This document shows positions 1-6,158 of a stretch of DNA of 7,444 nucleotides, one piece after another. The translations under genes and the position numbers were made by a program. How positions within the stretch are numbered: the first letter of the stretch is position 1; the number at the start of each line of letters is the position of its first letter. Source of the stretch: Fibrobacter sp. UBA1765 (GTDB taxonomy: Bacteria; Fibrobacterota; Fibrobacteria; Fibrobacterales; Fibrobacteraceae); the NCBI GenBank assembly GCA_002314675.1, contig DCGZ01000139.1, forward strand, positions 19,675 to 27,118, given 5' to 3'. The notes beneath the pieces are model-generated. The model was not told where the DNA came from. It saw only the letters and a list, made by a program, of their open reading frames with translations, and made no database searches.

Positions 1-89
1 TACGCTCACTTTGAGGTAATTAAGAGGACAGAAAACAGGAGTCAGAAGACGTAAGATGGAAGAGAGAAGAAATTGTATTCTTCCATGTC

Positions 90-111
90 GTTGCGAGCGA
101 AGCGCGGCAAC
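90..111. repeat. GCGAAGC-core hairpin, dispersed-repeat-like
   Basis: GTTGC (90-94) pairs with GCAAC (107-111) around an inner GC/GC pair closing a GAA loop (GCGAAGC, 97-103). The sequence GTTGCGAGCGAAGCG resembles the 'TCATTGCGAGCGAAGCG...GGCAA' type of intergenic repeat found in many unrelated bacterial genomes. The GCGAAGC core is known as an unusually stable DNA mini-hairpin. The same core recurs at 303-309. Copy number in the genome cannot be judged from this window. Confidence 0.5.
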
Positions 112-114
112 CCA

Positions 115-198
115 GAACAATGAATTATGCACTTTCTAGATTGTTAACTAACATTGTATGCTTTCGCATATACGTTTAGTTAATGCTTCATTATGTTC
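115..198. repeat. Long imperfect palindrome (nested stem-loop, about 84 nt)
   Basis: The outer arms GAACA-ATGAA (115-124) and TTCAT-TA-TGTTC (187-198) pair over 10 bp with a two-base bulge. GCA (129-131) can pair with TGC (184-186). The inner arms TTAACTAA (144-151) and TTAGTTAA (176-183) pair perfectly, then after a 3x3 internal loop TATGC (157-161) pairs with GCATA (166-170) around a TTTC loop. The pairing is symmetric at its centre and AT-rich, and could form in DNA or in a transcript of either strand. No T-run follows it directly, so it is not a standard terminator. Function unknown. Confidence 0.5.
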
Positions 199-287
199 TC
201 AATGACATTTTATTCCTAATTCCGCATTCTTAATTCTGAATTACCAAAGCCTACTGCCGACAACATGAAAACCTACAATCCTCTTTC

Positions 288-324
288 GTCTTTCGTCTAC
301 CAGCGAAGCGGTCTATCGTCTACC
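288..324. repeat. Pair of 14-bp direct repeats (GTCTWTCGTCTACC)
   Basis: GTCTTTCGTCTACC (288-301) and GTCTATCGTCTACC (311-324) differ at one base and repeat with a 23-bp period. A partial third unit (CTCTTTCGTC) precedes them at 281-290. The spacer AGCGAAGCG contains the GCGAAGC core also found at 97-103. The unit ends 18 bp short of the nadB stop codon. Confidence 0.55.
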
Positions 325-341
325 CTATCCCCTAGATCCTA

Positions 342-1916
342 CTAAAGATAGATGCTGTAGTGCTTTGCTGTCTTTGCGTGTTCCGGGTAGTCTAGAATGT
401 AGTGCAGGCCGCGGGATTCCTTGCGGTTGAGGGCGCATTGCAGAATCAGGCGGGATGTCTGGACCTGGTTGCGGAATTCAAGAAGGCTTTGTGACTTTGT
501 TCCCTTTGCAGCGAACGCCTTGTTCATTTCGGCTTCGAGCTTGGTTACAATTTCAAGCCCCTTGTTTAGGCCTTCCGTTGTACGCACGATGCCGCAGTAG
601 GTCCACATGACCTTCTTAAGTTCGGTCTTTTTCTTTTTCCATTCGGCTCCGCCCTTAAGGTCGATAACTTCCTTGCTTGCACGTGGAACCTTGAAGTCTT
701 CATGCGCAAGGCCAAGCTTGATGATGTCATCGACTGCGCGAATTGCATAAACGACGCTTTCAAGAAGTGAGTTCGATGCCAAGCGGTTTGCTCCGTGAAC
801 ACCGGTTGCTGCAACTTCGCCGCAAGCGTAGAGTGCGCGAATTTCGGATTGAGATTCTGTATTTACAAGAACGCCACCGCACATGTAGTGCGCAGCTGGA
901 ACAACAGGAATCCATTGCTTGGTCATGTCGACGCCGACTTCTTCGCACTTTGCGTAAATGTTAGGGAAGTGGGTCTTTGTATCCTTAGCTGGCTTGCCGG
1001 TAACGTCGAGGAACATGCAAGGTTCACCGGTGCGTTCCATTTCGGCGTGTATTGCGCGAGCTACAATGTCGCGTGGGGCAAGGCTGCGGAGCGGGTGTAC
1101 CTTGTCCATGAATTCTTCGCCCTTCTTGTTCTTGAGAATGCCGCCCCAGCCGCGGACTGCTTCAGAAATAAGGAATGGCTTTTTAAGCTTTGGAGCGTAG
1201 AGCGAGGTCGGGTGGAACTGCATGAATTCAAGATCCTGGAGAGCTGCTCCTGCGCGAGCTGTAATTGCAATGCCGTCGCCAGTGGAATCTTGCGGGCAAA
1301 CCGTGTAGCACCAAATGCGGCCCGCGCCACCTGTAGAAAGAATCGTTGCCTTTGCAAAAATGGACTTGACTTCGCCGGTCTTTTGCATTACGACCTTTGC
1401 GCCAAGGCAGCGCTTTTCGCTACCTTCACCAGAACAAATCAAATCATAGACATAGGCGTTTTCGATATAGTCGATGTTCTTTGTCTTGTGGAGCCTTGCA
1501 AGCAATGCCCTCATGATTTCTTTTCCGGTAAGGTCTGCAGCGTGCAAAATGCGGTGGTGGCTGTGGCCGCCTTCAAGGTGCAGGTCAAACTTGAGACCTT
1601 CGGAATTTTCGTGAGCCGGTGTAAACTGAACGCCCCATTCTACGAGCTGGTTGATTGTTGCAGGACCGCTCTTTGTAAGAATTTCGACGGGCTTCTTTTT
1701 GCAAAGTCCGGCACCGGCTTCTTCGGTATCGGTAATGTGCAACTTAAAGTTGTCGGTCTTTGAAGTTACGGAGGCTATGCCGCCCTGTGCGTAGTTTGAT
1801 GAACCGTCCGGTTTTGCACCTTTTGTCAAAATAGCTACAGAAAGGCCGTTTTCGGCGGCGTGAAGAGCAGCGGAGAGACCCGAAATGCCTGCTCCAAGGA
1901 TCAAAATATCAAACAT
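342..1916 (-). CDS. nadB: L-aspartate oxidase
   Basis: This FAD enzyme oxidises L-aspartate to iminoaspartate, which quinolinate synthase (NadA) uses in de novo NAD synthesis; it acts in the cytoplasm. The 524-aa length fits the family (E. coli about 540). Visible landmarks are the N-terminal dinucleotide-binding GAGISG (8-13), the flavin-contacting SSNYAQGGIA (39-48), LEGGHSHHRILHAAD with Glu115, FHPT with His235 and Thr237, SEAVRG (251-256), LAPRD with Arg282, and PAAHYMCGG with His343; these match the substrate and active-site residues known in E. coli NadB. The C-terminal ESRGLHYILDYP is typical and helps separate it from succinate dehydrogenase/fumarate reductase flavoproteins. The ATG is preceded by GGGGGTAA as a ribosome binding site. 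nadA and nadC are not in the window. In an anaerobe, fumarate is the likely electron acceptor (inference). The gene is divergent from the foldase gene. Confidence 0.96.
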   Translation of the reverse strand: MFDILILGAGISGLSAALHAAENGLSVAILTKGAKPDGSSNYAQGGIASVTSKTDNFKLHITDTEEAGAGLCKKKPVEILTKSGPATINQLVEWGVQFTPAHENSEGLKFDLHLEGGHSHHRILHAADLTGKEIMRALLARLHKTKNIDYIENAYVYDLICSGEGSEKRCLGAKVVMQKTGEVKSIFAKATILSTGGAGRIWCYTVCPQDSTGDGIAITARAGAALQDLEFMQFHPTSLYAPKLKKPFLISEAVRGWGGILKNKKGEEFMDKVHPLRSLAPRDIVARAIHAEMERTGEPCMFLDVTGKPAKDTKTHFPNIYAKCEEVGVDMTKQWIPVVPAAHYMCGGVLVNTESQSEIRALYACGEVAATGVHGANRLASNSLLESVVYAIRAVDDIIKLGLAHEDFKVPRASKEVIDLKGGAEWKKKKTELKKVMWTYCGIVRTTEGLNKGLEIVTKLEAEMNKAFAAKGTKSQSLLEFRNQVQTSRLILQCALNRKESRGLHYILDYPEHAKTAKHYSIYL

Positions 1917-1943
1917 ACTTACCCCCGGTAAAAACCTGGCTAC

Positions 1944-1968
1944 ATTATAATAGAAAAAAAAAGGTCAA
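1944..1968 (-). promoter_or_regulatory. Putative nadB promoter
   Basis: On the minus strand a perfect TATAAT (1949-1944) lies 27 bp upstream of the nadB ATG, so transcription would start near 1937 with a leader of about 20 nt. The only good -35 candidate, TTGACC (1968-1963), is just 13 bp away, shorter than the usual 16-18. At the canonical distance there is only AATTTT. The -10 is therefore better supported than the -35. Confidence 0.5.
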
Positions 1969-1970
1969 AA

Positions 1971-1998
1971 TTGCAAGTTTTTACCCTAATTCTATCAT
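1971..1998 (+). promoter_or_regulatory. Putative promoter of the PpiD-like gene
   Basis: TTGCAA (1971-1976) and TATCAT (1993-1998) are separated by 16 bp and lie upstream of the rightward gene that starts at 2065, giving a leader of about 60 nt. The surrounding sequence is AT-rich, so chance matches are possible. The site is back-to-back with the nadB promoter elements. Confidence 0.35.
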
Positions 1999-2064
1999 TT
2001 CTTTTTTATTGCATTCAATATCTTTTACTACTTTTGTGCCCGACAAATTTAATGGAGTTTCACA

Positions 2065-3990
2065 ATGCTCACTTTGATTAACGAAAAAGCTAAATGGATT
2101 ATCGCCATTGCCGTAGTATTTATCGGTATTGGTCTTCTTGCCATGGACGGCACCCCTAAGGATGGCGCTTCCAGGTTCCCGCTCGGTGAAATCAACGGTC
2201 GCAAGGTCGATGCAACCGAATTCGACGCCCGCGTAAAGCAGGTTACCGAAAATCAGCGTGGCCGTTCCTTTGAAGATGAGCAGTACGCAGCTCTCCGCGC
2301 AGACATTTTCCGTTCCTTCGTTCGCCAGTACGTTCTTGAAGAACTGGCCGAAAAGAACAAGCTCCAGGCATCTGTAGCCGAAATGAAGGATGAACTTCTC
2401 GCCAACCCGAACGCAGTCCGCAACCTGGTTGGCCAGGAAGCTCAACAGAATCTCTACTACATTCAGCAGACTTCTGCAAACGCAGACGAAGCGAACCAGC
2501 GTATCCAGACCTACCTCGCTTCCTTGCCGCGTTTCTTGCTCGATACCGCATTTGACCAGGCTTCCTACGAAGCATGGTTGAACACTCCGGAAGCTTACCA
2601 GTGGGGTTCCATGGTTCGCTATGAACAGGAACTCAAGAACAACACAATTCCAATGAAGCAGCTCCAGACCTTCATTGCTGCTGGCATCCACCAGACTTCC
2701 CTGGAATCTGCATTCTCCGTTACCCGCCGCTTGAACAAACTTGACCTCCAGGTTGCTTCTGTTCCTGCTTCTGCTTTTGGCGATGCAGCAAGCAAGGTTG
2801 ACTCCGCTGCAGTTATCTCTTACTTCAACGCTCACTCCGATTCCTTCTTTGTCAAGGAAGACATGATGAAGGTCAAGTATGCATCCATTGCAATCGCACC
2901 TTCTGCAAAGGATGAAGACGCAATCCGTGAATATGTAAAGACCCTTTACAACCAGCTCATGGATTCTACAATCGCATTTGATGAACTTGCAAAGATCCAG
3001 TCCGAAGATGTTGGCTCTGCACAGCAGGGTGGCCTTCTCGGTGATTACACTGGCCGTGGCGTTTGGGTCAAGGAATTCGAAGATGCTGCATTCGCTCTTG
3101 ATTCCGGCAAGATCTCTGAACCGGTACGTACACAGTTCGGTTACCACATCATCCAGAACCTCGGCAAGCAGACCGATTCCACTGGTGCTGTCGCTAAGGT
3201 CAAGGCAGCCCACATTCTCGTGACCGTAAACGCATCTGTTGAAACAGTCGATAGCCTTACCAAGATCTTGAACAACGTCAAGAAGTCTGCCGAAGAAGGC
3301 AAGTCCTTTGAAGACGCTGCAAAGGAACAGAACCTTGCAGTTACCGAAAGTGATTGGCTCAAGCGCGGTGCAAACCTCGCTGGCATCGGCTACGTTCAGG
3401 GCTTCCACACCTTCATGTTCCAGAACAAGAAGAACCCGGAACCGCAGGGCACAATCTCCAATGTTCTTTCTAACAAGAAGTTCGTGGTACTTGCAGTCAA
3501 GGCTGACAGCCTTGTTGCAGGCAAGCGTCAGGTTGGCCCTTACTTCGAAGAAATCCGTGCAAACCTCGTGAACAATGCTCAGGCTGAAGCAGCCAAGGCT
3601 TACCTTGAATCCGTTGCTTCTAAGGTTGAAGCCTGGAACGCAGCTGACTCCGTAAAGCCGACTGTCGAAAACGTAACATTCGAAACCGCAACTGCCGGTG
3701 TTGATGAATACGTTTCTGGCCTTGGCTATGCAAGCCCGGTCCTTGCTACAATCGCAAAGACCCAGAAGGTTGGCGAATGGGGCCCGGTCGTTGTAACACC
3801 GAGCGGTGCTGTCAAGGTTCGCATCAATGCAGAAACAAAGGCTTCTGAAGAATCCGTTGCAACAGGAACTGAAGAAGACTTGCAGAATGCAACACGCTTT
3901 GCTCCGAACGCACTCGTGAACGATTATGTTCTTTCCCTTGAAGCAACTGCAGATGTTGTTAACAACCTTGATCTTTACTACAAGGACTAA
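2065..3990 (+). CDS. ppiD: PpiD-like membrane-anchored peptidyl-prolyl isomerase/chaperone
   Basis: This is a 641-aa periplasmic folding helper tethered to the inner membrane, of the PpiD/SurA class that assists newly exported proteins. A short basic N-terminus precedes one membrane helix (about 11-27). A SurA-N/PpiD-type helical region follows (about 40-260), with the motif LGEINGRKVDATEFDARV. A parvulin (PpiC) domain spans about 269-368, with QQGGLLGDY (320-328), EFEDAAFAL and FGYHII (358-363). A second, degenerate parvulin-like segment begins at KAAHILV (380-386). The length is close to E. coli PpiD (623 aa). The start has GGAG seven bases upstream. The codons TTA, CTA and TCA are absent from roughly the first 448 codons, which suggests strong codon bias and high expression. 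It stands alone between a divergent gene and a terminator. Identification as PpiD rather than a SurA-type paralogue rests on the N-terminal anchor and the length. Confidence 0.85.
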   Translation: MLTLINEKAKWIIAIAVVFIGIGLLAMDGTPKDGASRFPLGEINGRKVDATEFDARVKQVTENQRGRSFEDEQYAALRADIFRSFVRQYVLEELAEKNKLQASVAEMKDELLANPNAVRNLVGQEAQQNLYYIQQTSANADEANQRIQTYLASLPRFLLDTAFDQASYEAWLNTPEAYQWGSMVRYEQELKNNTIPMKQLQTFIAAGIHQTSLESAFSVTRRLNKLDLQVASVPASAFGDAASKVDSAAVISYFNAHSDSFFVKEDMMKVKYASIAIAPSAKDEDAIREYVKTLYNQLMDSTIAFDELAKIQSEDVGSAQQGGLLGDYTGRGVWVKEFEDAAFALDSGKISEPVRTQFGYHIIQNLGKQTDSTGAVAKVKAAHILVTVNASVETVDSLTKILNNVKKSAEEGKSFEDAAKEQNLAVTESDWLKRGANLAGIGYVQGFHTFMFQNKKNPEPQGTISNVLSNKKFVVLAVKADSLVAGKRQVGPYFEEIRANLVNNAQAEAAKAYLESVASKVEAWNAADSVKPTVENVTFETATAGVDEYVSGLGYASPVLATIAKTQKVGEWGPVVVTPSGAVKVRINAETKASEESVATGTEEDLQNATRFAPNALVNDYVLSLEATADVVNNLDLYYKD

Positions 3991-4006
3991 TTCCTAGTGA
4001 ATTTGG

Positions 4007-4035
4007 AAAGGCTCGGGTAAAACCGGGCTTTTTTT
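4007..4035 (+). terminator. Intrinsic terminator of the PpiD-like gene
   Basis: GCTCGG (4011-4016) pairs with CCGGGC (4023-4028), including one T-G wobble, around a GTAAAA loop. The upstream AAA can extend the stem into the T-run (4029-4035). It starts about 20 bp after the stop codon at 3990 and separates this gene from the next transcription unit. Confidence 0.85.
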
Positions 4036-4070
4036 GTTCGTGGAATTCAATCCCGTCTTGTAAAGATTAT

Positions 4071-4097
4071 TTGACGATTGAGCTTCTATTATATATT
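4071..4097 (+). promoter_or_regulatory. Putative promoter of the lipoprotein/STAS-kinase operon
   Basis: TTGACG (4071-4076) is a strong -35 match. The -10 is ambiguous: TATATT (4092-4097) gives a 15-bp spacer and TATATA (4090-4095) gives 13 bp. It sits just after the upstream terminator and gives a leader of about 15-18 nt before the ATG at 4120. Confidence 0.5.
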
Positions 4098-4119
4098 TTT
4101 TGAGATACGAGGTTTATTT

Positions 4120-4935
4120 ATGCTCCGTTACGCACTTCTTCTTTTCTGTATCTTGACTCTTGTTGCTTGCAAGCAAAAGAACGAATTTGTTCAACATTCA
4201 GAAAACTTGACCGTCATTGACGTGACCCACCGCGACATCATTGTGAACGGTGAAAAAGTAGGTAGTGCAATCGATGAAATTTCAGAAAGCACCGCTCCCA
4301 TTGTTGCTTCCATCGAAAATGCGGTAAGGTCGAAGGCTGCTCCGAGCGTCAACGTGCACCTTGAACGCTTTGAACGCTACGATGTATTTTACAAGGTCGC
4401 TTCTTCGATTGCCGCCGCAAAAATCGTGAAGGGCCCGCTTGTCACGTTTGCCTTCGGAAACGATTACTCCAATGGCTTTGCCTTGCCGAGCTTTGTCTTG
4501 AATGCAGAAAACCCGTGCACCGCTGCCCTTTCTTCGCTCAACTTTGTTGGCACGCAAAATTCTGGCGCGCAAATGACTTCTGAAGAAAAGCACCAGCAAA
4601 TGATCGAAAACAAGAAGATGGAGCTGGAGTGCGCCGAAAATTACCTGAGCCAGCGAATCTTCATAACTTCGGAAGGCAGCGCCGTAAAGTATAGCTTGGG
4701 TTACAACTATAGCGGCATTGTCGGCGGCCACGCTTACACGGCTTACGATTCTGAATCTGAAATGTGGGACGCCATGGCCGCGATCCTTGCAAAGGATTCG
4801 TTCAAGGATAAGCTGGATTTGCGCAAGGTCACGTTGATCGCCGCAAAGGATGTTCCCATGAATGTTGTTGCCGACATGGTCTTGAAGCTGAAGAATAAGG
4901 GGTATGTCGTTTATTTTTCAAATGTCGAAAAGTAA
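4120..4935 (+). CDS. Lipoprotein with two possible ExbD/TolR-like domains
   Basis: No named family was recognised for this 271-aa protein. A longer reading frame runs back to a TTG at 4078, but the ATG at 4120 is preferred: CGAGG lies seven bases upstream, and it yields a clean lipoprotein signal peptide with lipobox LVAC (acylated Cys17). Lys18 follows the cysteine. The mature protein appears to have two alpha/beta lobes. Lobe 1 (about 28-115) contains VIDVTHRDIIVNGEKVG, then a helix, then the strand VNVHLERF, another helix and VTFAFGN. Lobe 2 (about 178-271) has strand IFITSEG and ends with KVTLIAAKDVPMNVVADM and a final KNKGYVVYF strand. Both are reminiscent of the periplasmic domain of ExbD/TolR, which is a by-eye inference. 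Cys133 and Cys171, in the insertion between lobes, could form a disulfide. It is likely anchored on the periplasmic side of the inner or outer membrane and is co-transcribed with the STAS-kinase gene 18 bp downstream. Confidence 0.85.
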   Translation: MLRYALLLFCILTLVACKQKNEFVQHSENLTVIDVTHRDIIVNGEKVGSAIDEISESTAPIVASIENAVRSKAAPSVNVHLERFERYDVFYKVASSIAAAKIVKGPLVTFAFGNDYSNGFALPSFVLNAENPCTAALSSLNFVGTQNSGAQMTSEEKHQQMIENKKMELECAENYLSQRIFITSEGSAVKYSLGYNYSGIVGGHAYTAYDSESEMWDAMAAILAKDSFKDKLDLRKVTLIAAKDVPMNVVADMVLKLKNKGYVVYFSNVEK

Positions 4936-4953
4936 CCTTAGCAAGGCCTAGCA

Positions 4954-6153
4954 ATGTCGGAATGCAATGTTTCAAGTTCTGTTCAAAATGATCTTCTCCA
5001 AATTTCTTTTGCCGGTCGTATTGATTCGGCAAACGCAGCGGCTGTAGAAGCTTCGGTGCTTGAATTGCGACAAGCAAATGCTACCGCAAGTATTTGCATT
5101 GATGCCGAAAAGCTGGAATACATTTCTTCGGCAGGCCTTCGCATTTTGCTCAAGCTGCAAAAGGGCGAAAAGCAAAAAGTCCAGGTCTTGAATGTAAGGC
5201 CGGAAGTTTATGAAATCTTTGACGTTACAGGCTTTGTTGAAATATTGGATGTTAAGAAGGCCTTGCGCAATGTCAGCATAGACGGCTGCGAAAGGCTTGG
5301 CGTTGGCGGCACCGGAGCCGTGTACCGCTTGAGCGGCGATACGATCGTAAAGGTGTACCACCCGCACATTACGCTTCAGCAGATCGAGCAGGAACGCAAG
5401 TTTGCAAAGACCGCGTTTGTGCAGGGCGTGCCGACCGCGATCGCTTTTGACATTGTGCGTTGCGGCGATAGCTACGGCACAGTCTATGAACTGCTTGATT
5501 CCGATACGTTCGCCCGTGCGATTGTAAAGCACCCGGAAAAGTTCGATGAATACATGGACAAGTACGTGGCGCTCGTGAACACCTTGCACGGCATTCATGT
5601 TCCTGCGGGTTCCTTTGACAGCATCAAGGACGTTTTGCACCCGCGCATAGACCTTGTTGCAAAATACATGGAACCTGGCGAAGTCGAACTTATGCACAGC
5701 ATGGTTGATGACATGCGCGATACCGATACGCTTGTGCATGGGGATTTGCATCCGGGCAACATCATGTTGCAGGGCGATGAACTCATGATTATCGACATGG
5801 CCGACATGACTACCGGAGCTCCGATTTATGACTTGACTTGCCTGTACAGGGACCTGGTTTCTGCGGCACAGTCTGCTCCGCAAATCATTGAACAGTCTGT
5901 GGGCATGAAGACCGATATGATTGCAAAGGTTTGGCAGGGCTTTATCACTCGCTACCTCGGCACAACGGATGCTGCCGAAATAGATGCGTATGAGAAAAAG
6001 CTTCAGTTGCTCTATATGTTTAACCTTGTGCCAATGATGGCGCTTGCCCCGGCAGAAATGCTGGAGCGTGCAATCCCTAGGCTTACTGCTGTCTTAAGGC
6101 AGGTAGTTATACCAAATGAAAAAGTGCTAAGGCAAATGCTCAGCACTTTGTAA
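4954..6153 (+). CDS. STAS domain fused to aminoglycoside-phosphotransferase-like kinase
   Basis: This is a 399-aa cytoplasmic protein with no signal peptide. Residues about 1-98 form a STAS (anti-sigma-factor-antagonist-like) domain with the signature YISSAGLRILLKL (56-68). Residues about 110-360 have the APH/choline-kinase-type fold: Gly-rich loop LGVGGTGAVY (115-124), ATP-binding Lys133 in IVKVY, a helix-C glutamate candidate Glu147 or Glu145, hinge YELLD (178-182), catalytic loop HGDLHPGN (262-269) with Asp264 and Asn269, metal-binding IIDMAD with Asp281, and PIYDL (290-294). All the residues expected for phosphotransfer are present, so the kinase is probably active. From memory it fits TIGR02172, a paralogous family described in Fibrobacter succinogenes and related to the phosphotransferase family Pfam PF01636. 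The substrate is unknown: a small molecule, or its own or another STAS serine, are possibilities. AAGG lies seven bases before the ATG. It is the second gene of an operon with the lipoprotein. Confidence 0.9.
   Translation: MSECNVSSSVQNDLLQISFAGRIDSANAAAVEASVLELRQANATASICIDAEKLEYISSAGLRILLKLQKGEKQKVQVLNVRPEVYEIFDVTGFVEILDVKKALRNVSIDGCERLGVGGTGAVYRLSGDTIVKVYHPHITLQQIEQERKFAKTAFVQGVPTAIAFDIVRCGDSYGTVYELLDSDTFARAIVKHPEKFDEYMDKYVALVNTLHGIHVPAGSFDSIKDVLHPRIDLVAKYMEPGEVELMHSMVDDMRDTDTLVHGDLHPGNIMLQGDELMIIDMADMTTGAPIYDLTCLYRDLVSAAQSAPQIIEQSVGMKTDMIAKVWQGFITRYLGTTDAAEIDAYEKKLQLLYMFNLVPMMALAPAEMLERAIPRLTAVLRQVVIPNEKVLRQMLSTL
6119..6149 (-). terminator. Putative terminator of the barrel-protein gene, inside the STAS-kinase 3' end
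   Basis: AAAGTGCT (6121-6128) and AGCACTTT (6142-6149) form a perfect 8-bp inverted repeat with a 13-nt loop. Read leftwards, the downstream arm runs into five T (6123-6119). It begins 10 bp past the stop codon of the leftward gene ending at 6159. On the + strand the hairpin is followed by GTAACC, not a T-run, so it suits the minus strand better. It occupies the last ten or so codons of the opposing gene. Confidence 0.5.
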
Positions 6154-6158
6154 CCTTG

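Larger units (their letters stand above)
1..341. other. Non-coding, repeat-rich intergenic region downstream of nadB
   Basis: No convincing gene is present: I found no ORF with a ribosome binding site or a recognisable product on either strand. The region holds several dyads: an 8-bp inverted repeat (56-63 with 79-86), a GCGAAGC-type hairpin (90-111), a long imperfect palindrome (115-198), a perfect 13-bp palindrome TAATTCTGAATTA (231-243) and a pair of 14-bp direct repeats (288-324). It lies downstream of the leftward nadB gene, so its left-strand transcript would be the nadB 3' untranslated region. I see no hairpin followed by a T-run that would serve as an ordinary nadB terminator. The dense mix of short dyads looks like dispersed intergenic repeat material, which is an inference. 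Confidence 0.7.

Noticed and set aside
1..341. Remnant of a mobile element or a small RNA gene
   Set aside because: No transposase fragment, target-site duplication or clear promoter-terminator pair is visible; only short repeats and dyads can be supported.
795..1763. 322-aa open frame on the plus strand across nadB
   Set aside because: It is codon-registered with nadB and has the same explanation; nadB is unambiguous and the translation has no recognisable motif.
1981..3408. 475-aa open frame on the minus strand across the PpiD-like gene
   Set aside because: Its codons are exactly in register with the sense gene, so a stop can only arise from sense TTA, CTA or TCA codons, which this biased gene avoids. 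The product is Cys-rich with no recognisable domain, and the sense protein is clearly real.
4078..4119. Upstream TTG start extending the lipoprotein by 14 residues
   Set aside because: It overlaps the promoter candidate, has no ribosome binding site, and would bury the lipoprotein signal peptide; the ATG at 4120 has both a good site and a clean lipobox.
4972..5883. 303-aa open frame antisense to the STAS-kinase gene
   Set aside because: It is also codon-registered with the sense gene, with no ribosome binding site or recognisable domain.
4954..6153. Antibiotic-resistance (aminoglycoside phosphotransferase) gene
   Set aside because: The kinase fold is shared, but the STAS fusion, chromosomal operon context and resemblance to a Fibrobacter paralogous family argue against calling it a resistance determinant.
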